Positions 49,345 to 59,255 of a stretch of 64,000 bases of DNA are shown piece after piece. The stretch is from NCBI RefSeq assembly GCF_011046535.1, contig NZ_CP049257.1:2418001-2482000 (forward strand). Direction: 5' to 3'. The notes below the pieces were generated by a model. That model did no database searches and was not told the origin of the DNA. It worked only from the letters and a program-made list of their open reading frames with translations. Position 1 is the first letter of the stretch, and every line of letters begins with the position of its first letter. Source of the DNA: Nocardioides anomalus (GTDB taxonomy: Bacteria; Actinomycetota; Actinomycetes; Propionibacteriales; Nocardioidaceae). The translations under genes were made by a program, and so were the position numbers.

Positions 49345-49884
49345 GTGGTGGCACGCGCCGACGCCGCGCGCAGCCGGGCGGCCATCCTCCGAGCGGCGGC
49401 GGAGCTGGTGGCCGACCGCAGTGGTGAGCTCCGGCTCAGCGCCGTGGCCAGGGCCGCCGGGGTGGGCCAGGGGACGCTCTACCGGCACTTCCCCACCCAG
49501 GAGGACCTGCTGCGGGCGCTCTACACCGGCGAGATCGACGAGCTGGTCGCCGAGGCGACCACCCTGGTCGCGGCCCACCCGCCCCCGGAGGCGCTGCGGC
49601 GCTGGTTCGACCGCCTCGCGGCGTACGCCCGGGTCAAGCTGGGCGTGGTGGCGGCGGTCGAGGACAGCGTGTGGACCGACCTGCACGCCCAGACCCCGGG
49701 CAAGCTCGGCGCGGCCCTGACCACGCTGTTGACCGCCGGCTCGGCCGACGAGAGCCTGCGCGCGGACGTCGACCCGCGCGACGTGGTGCTGCTGTCGTGG
49801 TTCCTCGCCCACGTGGAGGACGCGGAGTGGGACGAGCGGGTGCCGCGGCTGCTCGACGTCCTGGTGGCCGGGCTGCGCGCCTGA
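49345..49884 (+). CDS. TetR-family transcriptional regulator
   Basis: 179 aa. Helix-turn-helix: RAAILRAAAELVADRSGELRLSAVARAAGVGQGTLYRHFPTQEDLL; the C-terminal ligand domain is helical (LRRWFDRLAAYARVKLGVVAAVED). GGGAGG lies immediately before; GTG at 49345 or 49348 is possible, whereas 49339 overlaps the ribosome site. Likely repressor of the divergent SDR gene. Confidence 0.88.
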   Translation: MVARADAARSRAAILRAAAELVADRSGELRLSAVARAAGVGQGTLYRHFPTQEDLLRALYTGEIDELVAEATTLVAAHPPPEALRRWFDRLAAYARVKLGVVAAVEDSVWTDLHAQTPGKLGAALTTLLTAGSADESLRADVDPRDVVLLSWFLAHVEDAEWDERVPRLLDVLVAGLRA

Positions 49885-49891
49885 GCCCGGC

Positions 49892-50371
49892 TCAGGCGGC
49901 GTGCGAGCGGGCCCAGGCGACGGTGTCGTCCACGAACACCTCGAGGCGGGCGCGGGCCCCGCTCTCGTCGACGGCCCCCAGCCCGTTGGCCACGTGCTCG
50001 CGGGTGTGGCCGTCGGCCACCACCAGGACCTCGGTGTTGCCGGCGTCCCAGATCGCCGTCGGCGGCTCGTAGTCCGGCGGGTCGTCGAGCAGCCCGGCGT
50101 CGTCGCCGCGGTGCAGCAGCCGCTGGACGTCGGCCTCGGTGGCGCGGAAGGAGTACGTCGTGCCGTCGTCGCGGTAGCCGCTGACCGTGCCGTCGCCGAG
50201 CACCTCCAGCAGGGGCGGCGGGTCGTCGCCGTTGGTCCCGGGACCCATGCCCGCCGTGCGGACGATCTGCAGGACGACGGCGTCGCCACCGGGGTGGTCG
50301 ACGTCGGCCCGCTGGCAGCCGGTGAGCACGGTGAGGAGGCCGCAGAGGCCCGCGAGCAGGAGGATCCGCAC
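49892..50371 (-). CDS. Small lipoprotein, unknown
   Basis: 159 aa. Signal peptide MRILLLAGLCGLLTVLTGC with the lipobox LTGC (Cys19). The mature part includes PPLLEVLGDGTVSGYRDDG and RATEADVQRLLHRGDDAGL, a pattern seen in uncharacterised actinobacterial lipoproteins with a beta/alpha unit. No function recognised. It lies 7 bp downstream of the convergent tetR end, followed by priA upstream on the same strand. Confidence 0.75.
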   Translation of the reverse strand: MRILLLAGLCGLLTVLTGCQRADVDHPGGDAVVLQIVRTAGMGPGTNGDDPPPLLEVLGDGTVSGYRDDGTTYSFRATEADVQRLLHRGDDAGLLDDPPDYEPPTAIWDAGNTEVLVVADGHTREHVANGLGAVDESGARARLEVFVDDTVAWARSHAA

Positions 50372-50422
50372 GGGGGTCCGACGCCGGGCCCGGGTGGCTG
50401 GCTCCGTGCGGTCGGGAGGGGA

Positions 50423-52472
50423 CTACAGCGTGGGCGGGTCGACCTGGATGCGGACCGCGTCGAGCTTGCGGGCCGAGCGGACCCGCTGGACGTCGCCGAG
50501 CGCGTGCGACAACGCGCGGCCGTAGGCCTTCGGCACCCGCACCACGGCCCGCGACTCCTCGCCGGCCGGCACCGGGCCGAGCAGCTCGAAGCCCGTGGGC
50601 CGGTCCAGGAGGGTGAGCGCGTCGTCGACCGCGCCCGGCTCGCCGGTGATCGTGGCCAGCCGGGAGGCCGGCGGCAGGTGGGCCTCGCGGCGCTCGGCGG
50701 CCTCGCGGGCCGCGAACCCCGCCGGGTCCCACCGCACCAGCGCCTGCACGGCCGGGTGGCCCGGGTCGCCGACGACGACGGCGCGGCCGCCGGGGCGCAC
50801 CAGGGCGACGGCGTTGGACCAGCGGCGCAGCGCCTCCTCGGCCGTGCGCAGGTGGGCCAGGCCGAGCAGCAGCCAGGTGTCGAGGAGCACGACCGCGGCG
50901 TACCCGCCCTCGGCCACCGGCTCCGCGCCCGGCGTGGCCACCACGACGGCCGGCTCCGGCCCGACCTCGGCCAGCACCTTGTCGCCACCCGAGGTGCGCA
51001 CGACGGTGCCGGCGAAGGACCGGCCGAGCTCCTCGGCGGTGCGCGTCTCCCCCACCACCGGCGCCCGGAGGCCGCGGTGACCGCACTCGGGGCACGCCCA
51101 GGCCTCGTCGACGGTGCCGCACCAGCGGCAGACCGGCGGCGCCGTGGCGCTGGTCAGGTGGAGGGGGCCCGAGCACGTCCGGCAGCGCGCCGGGGTGCGG
51201 CAGCGCTCACAGGCCAGGGCGGCGGCGTACCCGCTGCGCGGCGTCTGCACCAGCACCGGGCCGTCGGCCAGCGCGTCGCGGATCGCCCGGTGCGCCTCGG
51301 TGGGCACGCGGGTGACGCCGGCCAGCGGGTCGCGGGCCAGGGCGAACTCGTCGGCGCCGGCCACGCTGACCGTGACCCGCTGCCGCAGCACCTCCCGCGG
51401 CGGGGCGAGCCGGTGCGCCCACCCGGAGCGCGCGAGCTGGTCGGCCTCCACGCTGGTCGCGAACCCACCCACCAGGGCCGCCGCGCCCTCGCGCTCGGCG
51501 CGGAGCAGGAGGGTCTCGCGGGCGTGGGGGGTAGGGCGCGCGGGGCTCGGCGTGCAGGTCGTCGCCGTCGTCCCAGATCGCCACCAGCCCGAGGCCGGCG
51601 ACCGGCGCGAACGCCGCCGCGCGGGTGCCGACCACGACCCGGCGTCGCCCGCGCGAGACCGCGAGGAAGTCGCGGTAGCGCTTGGCCGGCCCGGCGTCGG
51701 CGGTGAGCACGACGTGCTGGTCGGGGCCGAGCACCGCGGTCAGCGCGGCGTCCACCCGGGCCACGTCCTTGCGGTCGGGCACGACCAGCAGCGCCCCGCG
51801 GTCCCCGGCCAGGGCCGCCGCGGCGGCGTGCGCCAGCAGCCGTGGCCAGTCGGTGCCCGGCGCCGCCGCCCACACCGCCCGGGGCGCTCCCCCGTCGGCC
51901 AGGTGGGCCAGGAACGCCGGCCCCGGCGGGTGGTCGGCCCACGCCTGCTCGCCGGCCGCCGCGTCGTGCGCCGGCGGCGGCGCCGGCTCCACGGAGTCCT
52001 TCTTCTCGGTGGCCGCGTGCCGGCTGGGCACGGCCAGGCGCAGCACGTCCGAGCGCGTGCCGGCGTACCGCTCGGCCAGCTCGCCCGCGAGCGCGGCCAC
52101 GGCGGGCGACAGCACCGGCTCCGCGCTGACCACCCGCCGCAGCGGCGTCAGCGACCCGCCGCGCTCGGTCTGCGCCGCCCGGCCCAGCACGAAGCCGTCG
52201 ACTTCCCGCCCGGCGAACCGCACCTTGACCCGCACCCCCGGCTGCGCGTCCGCCGCCATCGACGCCGGCACCTCGTAGTCGAAGGGCCGGTCCAGGTGCG
52301 CCAGCGGCACGTCGACCAGCACCCGCGCCACCGGGTCGACCTCCGCGGCCGGCTCCGGCTCGCTCGCCGCGCGCCGCGTCGGCCGCACCCGGGCGCGCAC
52401 GAGCCCTGGCAGCAGCTCGTCCTGCTCCCGGGGCTCGGGGCGCTCGGCGCGCGTGGCGGTGGGCTCGGGCAC
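50423..52472 (-). CDS. priA: Primosomal protein N' (PriA-like), with a frameshift
   Basis: Replication restart protein; corrected 682 aa. N-terminal 3'BD domain: VLVDVPLAHLDRPFDYEVPASM and VKVRFAGREVDGFVLG. The helicase-like core has weak Walker motifs, as expected for actinobacterial PriA that lack helicase residues. The zinc site CERCRTPARCRTCSGPL...CRWCGTVDEAWACPECGHRGL and C-terminal domain are intact. The frame breaks at 51526-51531 (G6): one extra base shifts PYPHARETLLLRAER out of frame. GTG start at 52472. Confidence 0.9.
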
Positions 52473-52525
52473 GACGACATGACTACCAGCCGCCGCCCCC
52501 GGCCCGCGCCGCGTCCCGGAACGGA

Positions 52526-52568
52526 CCGAGGGCTCCCGGACGGCCGCAGCCGCTCCGGGAGCCCTCGG
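52526..52568 (-). terminator. 15-bp perfect hairpin downstream of the M4 peptidase gene
   Basis: CCGAGGGCTCCCGGA (52526-52540) and its exact complement (52554-52568) enclose a 13-nt loop. It begins 24 nt after the stop on the minus strand and would end that transcript; there is no U-run. Confidence 0.65.
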
Positions 52569-52591
52569 GCTCAGCTCAGGTCACGCGAGCG

Positions 52592-55201
52592 TCAGCGGTG
52601 GTGCCGCTTCGGCTTGCCGTGCACCTTGCGCGTCCCCGACTCCTGGGTGCCGGGAGCGTAGGTCGGCGCGGTCGCGGTCACGATGACGCTGATCTTGTCG
52701 CCCTTGTCCTTGCGCTTGAGCTTGTACTTCTTGCCGTCCGCGCCCTGGATGGCCTTGCCGTCGCGCAGCCACTGGTAGCCACTGATCGTGGCACCCGACG
52801 GCAGCCCGGTGACCTTGGCCTTGAGCTTCTTGCCGACGACGGCCTTGCCCTTGGCCTTGACCTTGCCGACGACGACCTTCGGGTCGCAGGTGTAGACGGT
52901 GATGTCGTCGACGTACCAGCCGATGAAGGACACCGAGGCGTCGGTGTTCATCGTGAACTGCGGCTTGACCGTCTTGCCGGCGAACGACGACAGGTCGAGC
53001 CGGCTGGCCGTGTAGCCGCGGCTGTCCCCGCCGAAGCCCTTGCGCTTGTTGGCCGGGTTGGTCGAGCTGAGGATCGTCTGCTCGGGGCCGTTGACCCACG
53101 GGAGCCCCGCAGCGTCCACGGGACCGTCCGGCGTGGCGACGTCGTCGACCTCGACGGTGCCGGCGTCGTAGGCGACGCCGCCGTAGTCGTAGTCGAGCAG
53201 GCGCCAGTGCTGGAAGTACAGGTAGGACGTCCGGCCCGCCGGGAGCGAGATGCCGTTGGCCGCGACCAGCGACGACCGACCGGCCGTGGCCGGCTCCTCG
53301 CTGGACCACGACGACGTCCCGCTCTTGGCCACCGGGCCGAAGCCGTCGACGCCCGCGCGGTCCCAGGTCGCGCCCGCCACGAACTTCGAGGCGGGGTCAC
53401 CGGACTCGCTGTCGAACAGGGTGCGGGCCACGCTGCCGGTGGGGCAGGTCGCCTGCGCGTCGGCCGGCTGGGCGGCGTTCAGCGGGGTCTGGCGCAGCTC
53501 GGTGGCCAGGGTGGCCTGGTGCACCGCCTCACAGTTGGCGGCGGTCATCTGACCCGCGGCCTGGAGCGTGGCGCACGACTGCTCGAGCACCGCCGCCTCG
53601 TCGGCGTAGTCGCTGCCCGAGGACAGGGACTGGTCGGTGAGCAGCCAGAGCTTGGCGGACCTGGTCAGGTTGGGATCGCCGGCATCGATACCGGAGATGG
53701 TCTGGCCGTTGAACGTCCCACCCTGGGAGATCAGGTAGAACGTCTTGTTGCCGACGCCGGAGTTGGAGTGCACGCCGTCCTGGTCGGGGTAGCCGGTGCC
53801 GTCGGTGTAGATGTCCTCGCGGACCCACAGCGGGCTCGACGTCTTGTCGGCGTTGCCGTACTTCGTCGGGTCCTGCATGTCGCGCAGTCCCTCCGGGAAG
53901 CCCGGGACGTCCTCGCCGATGGCCCACGCGGTGGCCGGGGTGTCGGAGGCCGTGACGTGCTGGTGGTCGACGATCTCGCCCATGATGTCCGAGATCGACT
54001 CGTTCATCGCACCCGACTGACCCCAGTAGACGAGGTTGGAGCTGCGCTCGGTGACCCCGTGGGTCATCTCGTGGCCCACCACGTCGTCGGCACCGGCGAA
54101 GCCCGTGCCGTAGTACATCTGCTGGCCGTTCCAGAACGCGTTGCCGTAGGGGCAGTAGGGGTTGCCCGGCACCGAGGGGTCGGGGTCGGTGAAGCACATC
54201 CGGACGGTCTGCGCCAGCGCCTTGGTGCCGCCGCCGATGTCGCGCCCGATCAGGGCGGTGAGGTCGACGCCGAGGCCGGCGTAGGTCTGCGAGACCGCGC
54301 CCGCCAGGTCGTAGGCGGTGTCGACGTCGGCCTGGCCGACCGGAGCCTGGCCCTCGACCCTCGCCGGCGGCGAGGAGGTGACGCACGGCTTCGGGTCCTC
54401 GGCGTCCGGGTCGTTGGCCGTGCTGTTGGCGTTGTCGCAGACCACCCGGTTCAGCGCGTTCGCGATCATGTCCGCGTCGAGCAGCACGCCCCCGGTCTGG
54501 TCGTCCACGAGGACCATCCGGCGCTCGTCGGCACCGCGGGTCAGCTCGAAGCGGTGGACGGTGCGCGTGCCCAGGCTCGGCGACAGCTCGACGAGAGTCG
54601 GGTCGAGGACCCAGCGGCCCTGGTCGGTGACCGACGGCGCGGCTCCCGCACCGGCGACCTTCTCGAAGGCCTGCACGGCGGTGGCGCGCGCGGCGTCGCC
54701 CGAGACCCGGGCGGCCTTGACCGAGGTGGCCCAGGAGGTCTCGCCGAGGATCGAGGTCGGCTGGCGGTCCTGGCCCAGGCTGACGACGACCTCACCGCCG
54801 AGGACCGGCAGTCCGCCGACCTCCTGCTGGTAGCGCGCGACGTCACCGGTCGAGGTGGCCGAGCTGCTGAGCGGGCTCAGCGAGGTGCCCGCCTGCGTGA
54901 TGCCGAGCGCCGCGCCGTAGCGCTGGAGCGCCGCACCGGCGGCGTCGGCGACGCTGGTGGCGCGGGTGACGCCGGGGGTGGTCAGCTCCGAGCCGGCGGG
55001 CACGCCGACGAAGGTGACGCGACCGGAGGCGTCGCTGCGCAGCGTGAGCCGCCCCGACGCGTCGGACTTGAGGCGGCTGACCGCCGCCGAGGCGGCGTCG
55101 GCCGGCGCCGCGGAGCCAGGGGCTCCCGTGACGGCCAGGGCGGAGCCGGCCAGGGCGGCGGTCGCCGCGACTGAGACCAGCAGACGGACATGACGAGGCA
55201 A
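52592..55201 (-). CDS. Secreted M4 (thermolysin-like) metalloprotease with C-terminal extension
   Basis: 869 aa from a TTG at 55201 behind GGGAG. Signal peptide (LPRHVRLLVSVAATAALAGSALA), then an FTP/PepSY propeptide (~40-240), then the catalytic domain: zinc site HEMTH (His377, Glu378, His381) and the third ligand in GAMNESISD (Glu401), the gluzincin spacing; Cys-rich loops suggest disulfides. After ~560 come a MAM-like/immune inhibitor-type beta domain (DYDYGGVAYDAGTVEV, GWYVDDITVYTC) and an Ig-like repeat (SGYQWLRDGKAIQGADGKKY) with a basic KPKRHHR tail. It is an extracellular protease inserted between metK and priA. Confidence 0.93.
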   Translation of the reverse strand: MPRHVRLLVSVAATAALAGSALAVTGAPGSAAPADAASAAVSRLKSDASGRLTLRSDASGRVTFVGVPAGSELTTPGVTRATSVADAAGAALQRYGAALGITQAGTSLSPLSSSATSTGDVARYQQEVGGLPVLGGEVVVSLGQDRQPTSILGETSWATSVKAARVSGDAARATAVQAFEKVAGAGAAPSVTDQGRWVLDPTLVELSPSLGTRTVHRFELTRGADERRMVLVDDQTGGVLLDADMIANALNRVVCDNANSTANDPDAEDPKPCVTSSPPARVEGQAPVGQADVDTAYDLAGAVSQTYAGLGVDLTALIGRDIGGGTKALAQTVRMCFTDPDPSVPGNPYCPYGNAFWNGQQMYYGTGFAGADDVVGHEMTHGVTERSSNLVYWGQSGAMNESISDIMGEIVDHQHVTASDTPATAWAIGEDVPGFPEGLRDMQDPTKYGNADKTSSPLWVREDIYTDGTGYPDQDGVHSNSGVGNKTFYLISQGGTFNGQTISGIDAGDPNLTRSAKLWLLTDQSLSSGSDYADEAAVLEQSCATLQAAGQMTAANCEAVHQATLATELRQTPLNAAQPADAQATCPTGSVARTLFDSESGDPASKFVAGATWDRAGVDGFGPVAKSGTSSWSSEEPATAGRSSLVAANGISLPAGRTSYLYFQHWRLLDYDYGGVAYDAGTVEVDDVATPDGPVDAAGLPWVNGPEQTILSSTNPANKRKGFGGDSRGYTASRLDLSSFAGKTVKPQFTMNTDASVSFIGWYVDDITVYTCDPKVVVGKVKAKGKAVVGKKLKAKVTGLPSGATISGYQWLRDGKAIQGADGKKYKLKRKDKGDKISVIVTATAPTYAPGTQESGTRKVHGKPKRHHR

Positions 55202-55277
55202 AGGGTGCTCCCGAGGGTGGTGGGTTGGTCGGAGCAACCTAACCCCTGCCACCGACGGCGGGCACCCCGCAGGAGGT

Positions 55278-55309
55278 GGGACGGACCCGGATAGTTCCGG
55301 ATCCGTCCC
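55278..55309 (-). terminator. Hairpin downstream of metK
   Basis: GGGACGGACCCGGA (55278-55291) and TCCGGATCCGTCCC (55296-55309) form a 14-bp stem with one mismatch and a 4-nt loop. It lies 8 nt after the metK stop on the minus strand and probably terminates the message before the protease gene. Confidence 0.7.
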
Positions 55310-55317
55310 GCGACCGG

Positions 55318-56508
55318 TCAGCCGGCGACGGCGGCCTTGAGCGCGTCGGCGCGGTCGGTGCGCTCCCAGGTGAACTCGGGCAGCTCGCGGCCGAAGTGGC
55401 CGTACGCCGAGGTCTTGGCGTAGATCGGGCGGAGCAGGTCGAGGTCCTGGATGATCGCGGCGGGGCGGAGGTCGAAGACCTGCAGGACGGCCTGTTGGAT
55501 GTCCTCGTCGGGGACCGTGCCGGTGCCGAAGGTCTGGATGAAGACGCCGACGGGCTGGGCCTTGCCGATGGCGTAGGCGACCTGCGCCTCGCACCGGCGG
55601 GCGAGGCCGGCCGCGACGACGTTCTTGGCCACCCAGCGCATGGCGTACGCCGCGGAGCGGTCGACCTTCGACGGGTCCTTGCCGGAGAAGGCGCCGCCGC
55701 CGTGGCGGGCCATGCCGCCGTAGGTGTCGACGATGATCTTGCGGCCGGTGAGACCGGCGTCGCCCATGGGGCCGCCAATCACGAACTTGCCGGTCGGGTT
55801 GACCAGGAGCCGGTAGCCCTCGGAGGGCAGGTCGAAGCCGGCCAGGATCGGGTCGATGACGTGCTTCTTCACGTCGGCCTCGAGGGTGTCGAGGGTGACG
55901 TCCTCGGAGTGCTGCGAGGAGAGCACGACGGTGTCGATGCGGACCGGGCGGTCGTCGGCGTCGTACTCGATGGTGACCTGGGTCTTCCCGTCCGGGCGCA
56001 GGTAGGGCAGCGTGCCGTCCTTGCGGACCTCGGTGAGCCGCTCGGCCAGGCGGTGCGCGATGGTGATCGGCAGCGGCATGAGCTCGGGGGTGTCGTCGCA
56101 GGCGTAGCCGAACATCAGGCCCTGGTCGCCGGCGCCCTGCTTCTCCATCGCGTCCACCGAGCCGGTGCGCGACTCGAACGCCGTGTCGACGCCCTGGGCG
56201 ATGTCGGGCGACTGGGCGCCGATGGCGATCTGCACGCCGCAGCCGCGGCCGTCGAAGCCCTTGGCGCCGTCGTCGTAGCCGATCTCGACGATCTTGTCGC
56301 GGACCAGCTTGGCGATGGGCGCGTAGCTCGAGGTGGTGACCTCGCCGGCCACGACGACCAGCCCGGTGGTCAGCAGCGTCTCGACGGCGACCCGGCTGTG
56401 CGGGTCGTCGGACAGCAGCGCGTCGAGCACGGTGTCGCTGATGGCGTCGGCGATCTTGTCCGGGTGACCCTCGGTCACGGACTCGGAGGTGAAGAGGCGT
56501 CCAGTCAC
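55318..56508 (-). CDS. metK: S-adenosylmethionine synthase
   Basis: 396 aa, ATP + methionine to SAM. Signatures: [32 protein letters not shown] and the P-loop-like [19 protein letters not shown]. The GTG start lies 7 nt after TAGGCT, leaderless, so it lacks any leader riboswitch. Conserved neighbour of coaBC-priA. Confidence 0.97.
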   Translation of the reverse strand: MTGRLFTSESVTEGHPDKIADAISDTVLDALLSDDPHSRVAVETLLTTGLVVVAGEVTTSSYAPIAKLVRDKIVEIGYDDGAKGFDGRGCGVQIAIGAQSPDIAQGVDTAFESRTGSVDAMEKQGAGDQGLMFGYACDDTPELMPLPITIAHRLAERLTEVRKDGTLPYLRPDGKTQVTIEYDADDRPVRIDTVVLSSQHSEDVTLDTLEADVKKHVIDPILAGFDLPSEGYRLLVNPTGKFVIGGPMGDAGLTGRKIIVDTYGGMARHGGGAFSGKDPSKVDRSAAYAMRWVAKNVVAAGLARRCEAQVAYAIGKAQPVGVFIQTFGTGTVPDEDIQQAVLQVFDLRPAAIIQDLDLLRPIYAKTSAYGHFGRELPEFTWERTDRADALKAAVAG

Positions 56509-56515
56509 GGCCGGA

Positions 56516-56521
56516 AGCCTA
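56516..56521 (-). promoter_or_regulatory. -10 element of metK (TAGGCT)
   Basis: TAGGCT on the minus strand ends 7 nt before the metK GTG; leaderless, which excludes a SAM riboswitch in the leader. Confidence 0.6.
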
Positions 56522-56603
56522 ACCAGCCCGAGACGCCCGTCCCGAATCGCGGACGTACGCCGGAACGGGACCCGTCCGAGTCGTCCGGCGGCCTCAGGGC
56601 AGC

Positions 56604-57803
56604 TCAGGGCAGCCGGGGCGCCACCTGGTCCCAGATGGCGTGCGCGAGCGCGGTCTTGCTGCCGCGGGGCACCTCGGTGGCACCACCGTCGGCGGCCAGG
56701 ATGACCGCCTCGTTGTCCGGGCTGCCGAAGACCGCTCCCCCGCTGACGTCGTTGACCACCAGCAGGTCGCAGCCCTTGCGGGCCAGCTTGGCCCGGCCGA
56801 GCTCGAGCACCGAGCCGGTGGCGTCGCCGGTCTCGGCCGCGAAGCCCACGACCACCGCACCGGCGCGCGGCCGGGTGGTGCTGAGCTCGCGCAGGATGTC
56901 GGGGTTCTGGGTCAGCTCCAGGGCCGGCGCGGAGCCGTCGTCGGCCTTCTTGATCTTGGCCTCGCTGGTCGAGGTGGGCCGGAAGTCGGCGGGGGCCGCG
57001 GCCATCACCACCGCGTCGGCGGAGGAGGCGGCGGCCAGCACCTCGGTGCGCAGCTGCTCGGTCGTCTCGACCCGGACCACCTTGACGCCCGCCGGGTCCG
57101 GCAGCGCGGTGTTGGCGGCCACCAGGGTGACCTGGGCGCCGCGGGACGCCGCCGCCCGGGCGAGCGCATAGCCCTGGAGGCCCGAGGAGCGGTTGCCGAG
57201 GAAGCGGACCGGGTCGAGGTACTCCCGCGTGCCGCCGGCGCTCACCACCACCGAGCGGCCGGCCAGGTCGGGTACGACGGCTCCGCGGGTCAGCACGTCG
57301 ACGCACACGTCGTAGATCTCGTCCGGGTCCGGCAGCCGACCCTTGCCGGAGTCGGTGCCGGTCAGCCGGCCCTCGGCGGGCTCGATGACCAGGCTGCCGC
57401 GGCGACGCAGGGTGGTGACGTTCTCCTGGGTGGCCGGGTGCTCCCACATCTCGGTGTGCATGGCCGGCGCGAAGACGACCGGGCAGCGCGCGGTGAGCAG
57501 CGTGCTGGTCAGCAGGTCGTCGGCCAGGCCGTGCGCGGCCTTGGCCAGCAGGTCGGCGGTGGCCGGCGCGACCACGACCAGGTCGGCCGACTGGCCGATG
57601 CGCACGTGCGGGACCTCGTGCACCGAGTCCCACACCTCGGTGGCGACCGGGTGGTGCGACAGCGCGGCCCAGGTGGGCGCGCCCACGAACCGCAGCGCCG
57701 CGGCGGTCGGCACGACGGTCACGTCGTGACCGGCCTCGGTGAAGCGGCGCAGCAGCTCCGCGGCCTTGTACGCCGCGATGCCCCCGGCGACGCCGAGGAC
57801 CAC
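56604..57803 (-). CDS. coaBC: Bifunctional CoaBC (phosphopantothenoylcysteine synthetase/decarboxylase)
   Basis: 399 aa. N-terminal CoaC flavoprotein: [19 protein letters not shown], catalytic His/Asn region [22 protein letters not shown] and [18 protein letters not shown]-terminal Coa[25 protein letters not shown] and [10 protein letters not shown]. Makes 4'-phosphopantetheine from phosphopantothenate for coenzyme A. Annotated GTG at 57803; family members usually begin MSRVVLG, and an in-frame CTG at 57812, 6 nt after GGAG, would give just that. Behind rpoZ. Confidence 0.96.
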   Translation of the reverse strand: MVLGVAGGIAAYKAAELLRRFTEAGHDVTVVPTAAALRFVGAPTWAALSHHPVATEVWDSVHEVPHVRIGQSADLVVVAPATADLLAKAAHGLADDLLTSTLLTARCPVVFAPAMHTEMWEHPATQENVTTLRRRGSLVIEPAEGRLTGTDSGKGRLPDPDEIYDVCVDVLTRGAVVPDLAGRSVVVSAGGTREYLDPVRFLGNRSSGLQGYALARAAASRGAQVTLVAANTALPDPAGVKVVRVETTEQLRTEVLAAASSADAVVMAAAPADFRPTSTSEAKIKKADDGSAPALELTQNPDILRELSTTRPRAGAVVVGFAAETGDATGSVLELGRAKLARKGCDLLVVNDVSGGAVFGSPDNEAVILAADGGATEVPRGSKTALAHAIWDQVAPRLP

Positions 57804-57828
57804 GCGGCTCAGCGGGTGCTCCGGTGGC

Positions 57829-58155
57829 TCAGGCGTCGGCGGCGGCGTCGGAGGCGCCGGCCTTGGCCGCGGCCTCCTCGGCGGCCAGCTCGGCCGGGTC
57901 GACGTCCTCGCAGGTCAGCATGTCCTCACCGATCTCGCGCAGCGCGATCGAGAGCGGCTTCTCCTGCACGTGGGTGTCGACGAGCGGACCGACGTACTCG
58001 AGCAGGCCCTCGCCGAGCTGGGAGTAGTAGGCGTTGATCTGCCGGGCGCGCTTGGCGCTGTAGAGGACGAGCTTGTACTTGCTGTCGGTCTTGGTCAGCA
58101 GGTCGTCGATGGAGGGGTTGGTGACACCTTCGGCATCGATCTTGGGGGCAGACAC
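57829..58155 (-). CDS. rpoZ: RNA polymerase omega subunit
   Basis: 108 aa. Omega assists assembly of beta-prime. Features: [35 protein letters not shown] and the Ala/Glu-rich tail with [22 protein letters not shown] sequence. GTG at 58155 was chosen, with GAGAGG about 7 nt before; an upstream in-frame start would add only MRGSR. In the gmk-rpoZ-coaBC order. Confidence 0.95.
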   Translation of the reverse strand: MSAPKIDAEGVTNPSIDDLLTKTDSKYKLVLYSAKRARQINAYYSQLGEGLLEYVGPLVDTHVQEKPLSIALREIGEDMLTCEDVDPAELAAEEAAAKAGASDAAADA

Positions 58156-58204
58156 GCGTGAGCCTCTCAACGGTGGGAGTCGGGCGACGCCCTGGAGGGC
58201 GTGC

Positions 58205-58804
58205 TCAGGGCGCGGCAGTGCCGGCGTCCAACTCCATCAAGGCTACCAACTCCTCCGCAGCGGCGTGAACTTCGCGGTTGACGATGCTCACGTCGAACTC
58301 CGCCTGCGCCGCCAGCTCCTCGCGGGCCGTGGCCAGCCGGCGCTCCCGCTCGGCCTCGCCCTCCGTGCCGCGCCCGACCAGCCGGCGGACCAGCTCCTCC
58401 CAGCTCGGCGGCTCGAGGAAGACGAAGAGCGCCTCGGGCATGGTCTCGCGCACCTGCCGCGCGCCCTGCAGGTCGATCTCCAGCAGGGCGGGCTGGCCGG
58501 AGGCCAGCGCGAGGTCCACCGGCTGCCGCGGGGTGCCGTAGCGGTTGCGCCCGTGCACGACCGCCCACTCCAGCAGCTCGCCGTCGGCCACCATCCGGTC
58601 GAACTCCTCGGTGGAGACGAACCAGTAGTGCACACCGTTCTGCTCCCCCGGCCGCGGCTCCCGGGTGGTCGCGGAGACCGAGATCCAGACCTCCGGGTGG
58701 TGGGCGCGGATGTCGGCCGCGACCGTGCCCTTGCCGACCGCGGTCGGGCCGGCCAGGACGACGAGGCGGCGCTTGCGCTCGGGGCTGGACCCCGGCTCAG
58801 GCAC
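58205..58804 (-). CDS. gmk: Guanylate kinase
   Basis: 199 aa, GMP + ATP to GDP. P-loop [20 protein letters not shown]-binding [49 protein letters not shown], and lid [18 protein letters not shown]. The GTG start overlaps the mihF end by 8 bp. Confidence 0.96.
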   Translation of the reverse strand: MPEPGSSPERKRRLVVLAGPTAVGKGTVAADIRAHHPEVWISVSATTREPRPGEQNGVHYWFVSTEEFDRMVADGELLEWAVVHGRNRYGTPRQPVDLALASGQPALLEIDLQGARQVRETMPEALFVFLEPPSWEELVRRLVGRGTEGEAERERRLATAREELAAQAEFDVSIVNREVHAAAEELVALMELDAGTAAP

Positions 58805-59111
58805 CGAACTCGCGCTCGAGCGCCGCGACCTGCTTGGTCCCCAGCCCGCGCACCCGGCGGCTCTCGGCGATGCCGAGGCGCTCCATGGTCTGCTTGGCCC
58901 GCACCTTGCCGAGCCCGGGCATCGACTGCAGCAGGTCGACGACCCGCATCTTGCCGATGACCTCGTTGCGCTGCCCCTCGGCCAGGACCTCGGAGATGGA
59001 CGCACCGGCGTTCTTGAGCCGGTTCTTGACCTCGGCGCGTTCACGCCGTGATGCGGCGGCCTTCTCGAGGGCCGCCTGTCGCTGTTCGGGTGTGAGCGGG
59101 GGCAGAGCCAC
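58797..59111 (-). CDS. mihF: Actinobacterial integration host factor
   Basis: 104 aa, helix-two-turn-helix nucleoid protein (sIHF/mIHF), distinct from [40 protein letters not shown] and [46 protein letters not shown] are diagnostic, including the DNA-binding GLGTKQ segment. Start GTG at 59111 matches the family; an ATG at 59177 would add 22 residues but sits next to the TATGTT -10-like hexamer. Always upstream of gmk in actinobacteria. Confidence 0.94.
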   Translation of the reverse strand: MALPPLTPEQRQAALEKAAASRRERAEVKNRLKNAGASISEVLAEGQRNEVIGKMRVVDLLQSMPGLGKVRAKQTMERLGIAESRRVRGLGTKQVAALEREFGA

Positions 59112-59173
59112 GGGTGCGAGGTCCTTCTCGGTGTTCGACGGGGAGGGAGGCGTGTCGGTCAGCGTGCCGTTCA

Positions 59174-59179
59174 ACATAG
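59174..59179 (-). promoter_or_regulatory. Possible -10 element for mihF-gmk (TATGTT)
   Basis: TATGTT on the minus strand, about 62 nt before the mihF GTG; would give a leader of roughly 55 nt. It coincides with the ATG of the longer alternative start, arguing against that start. Confidence 0.4.
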
Positions 59180-59255
59180 CCACGTCGGACGGCGCGCGGC
59201 AATCGACCCCCGCCTACCGCCCGCCCGCTACCCGATCCGGGTGAGCCTCGCCTCC

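Noticed and set aside
52598-55174. 858-codon open frame antisense to the M4 peptidase
   Set aside because: Arg/Val/Gly/Asp-rich shadow of the peptidase frame with no recognisable features.
56509-56603. SAM riboswitch upstream of metK
   Set aside because: Only 95 bp, and the -10 hexamer leaves no leader; no conserved SAM-riboswitch blocks seen.
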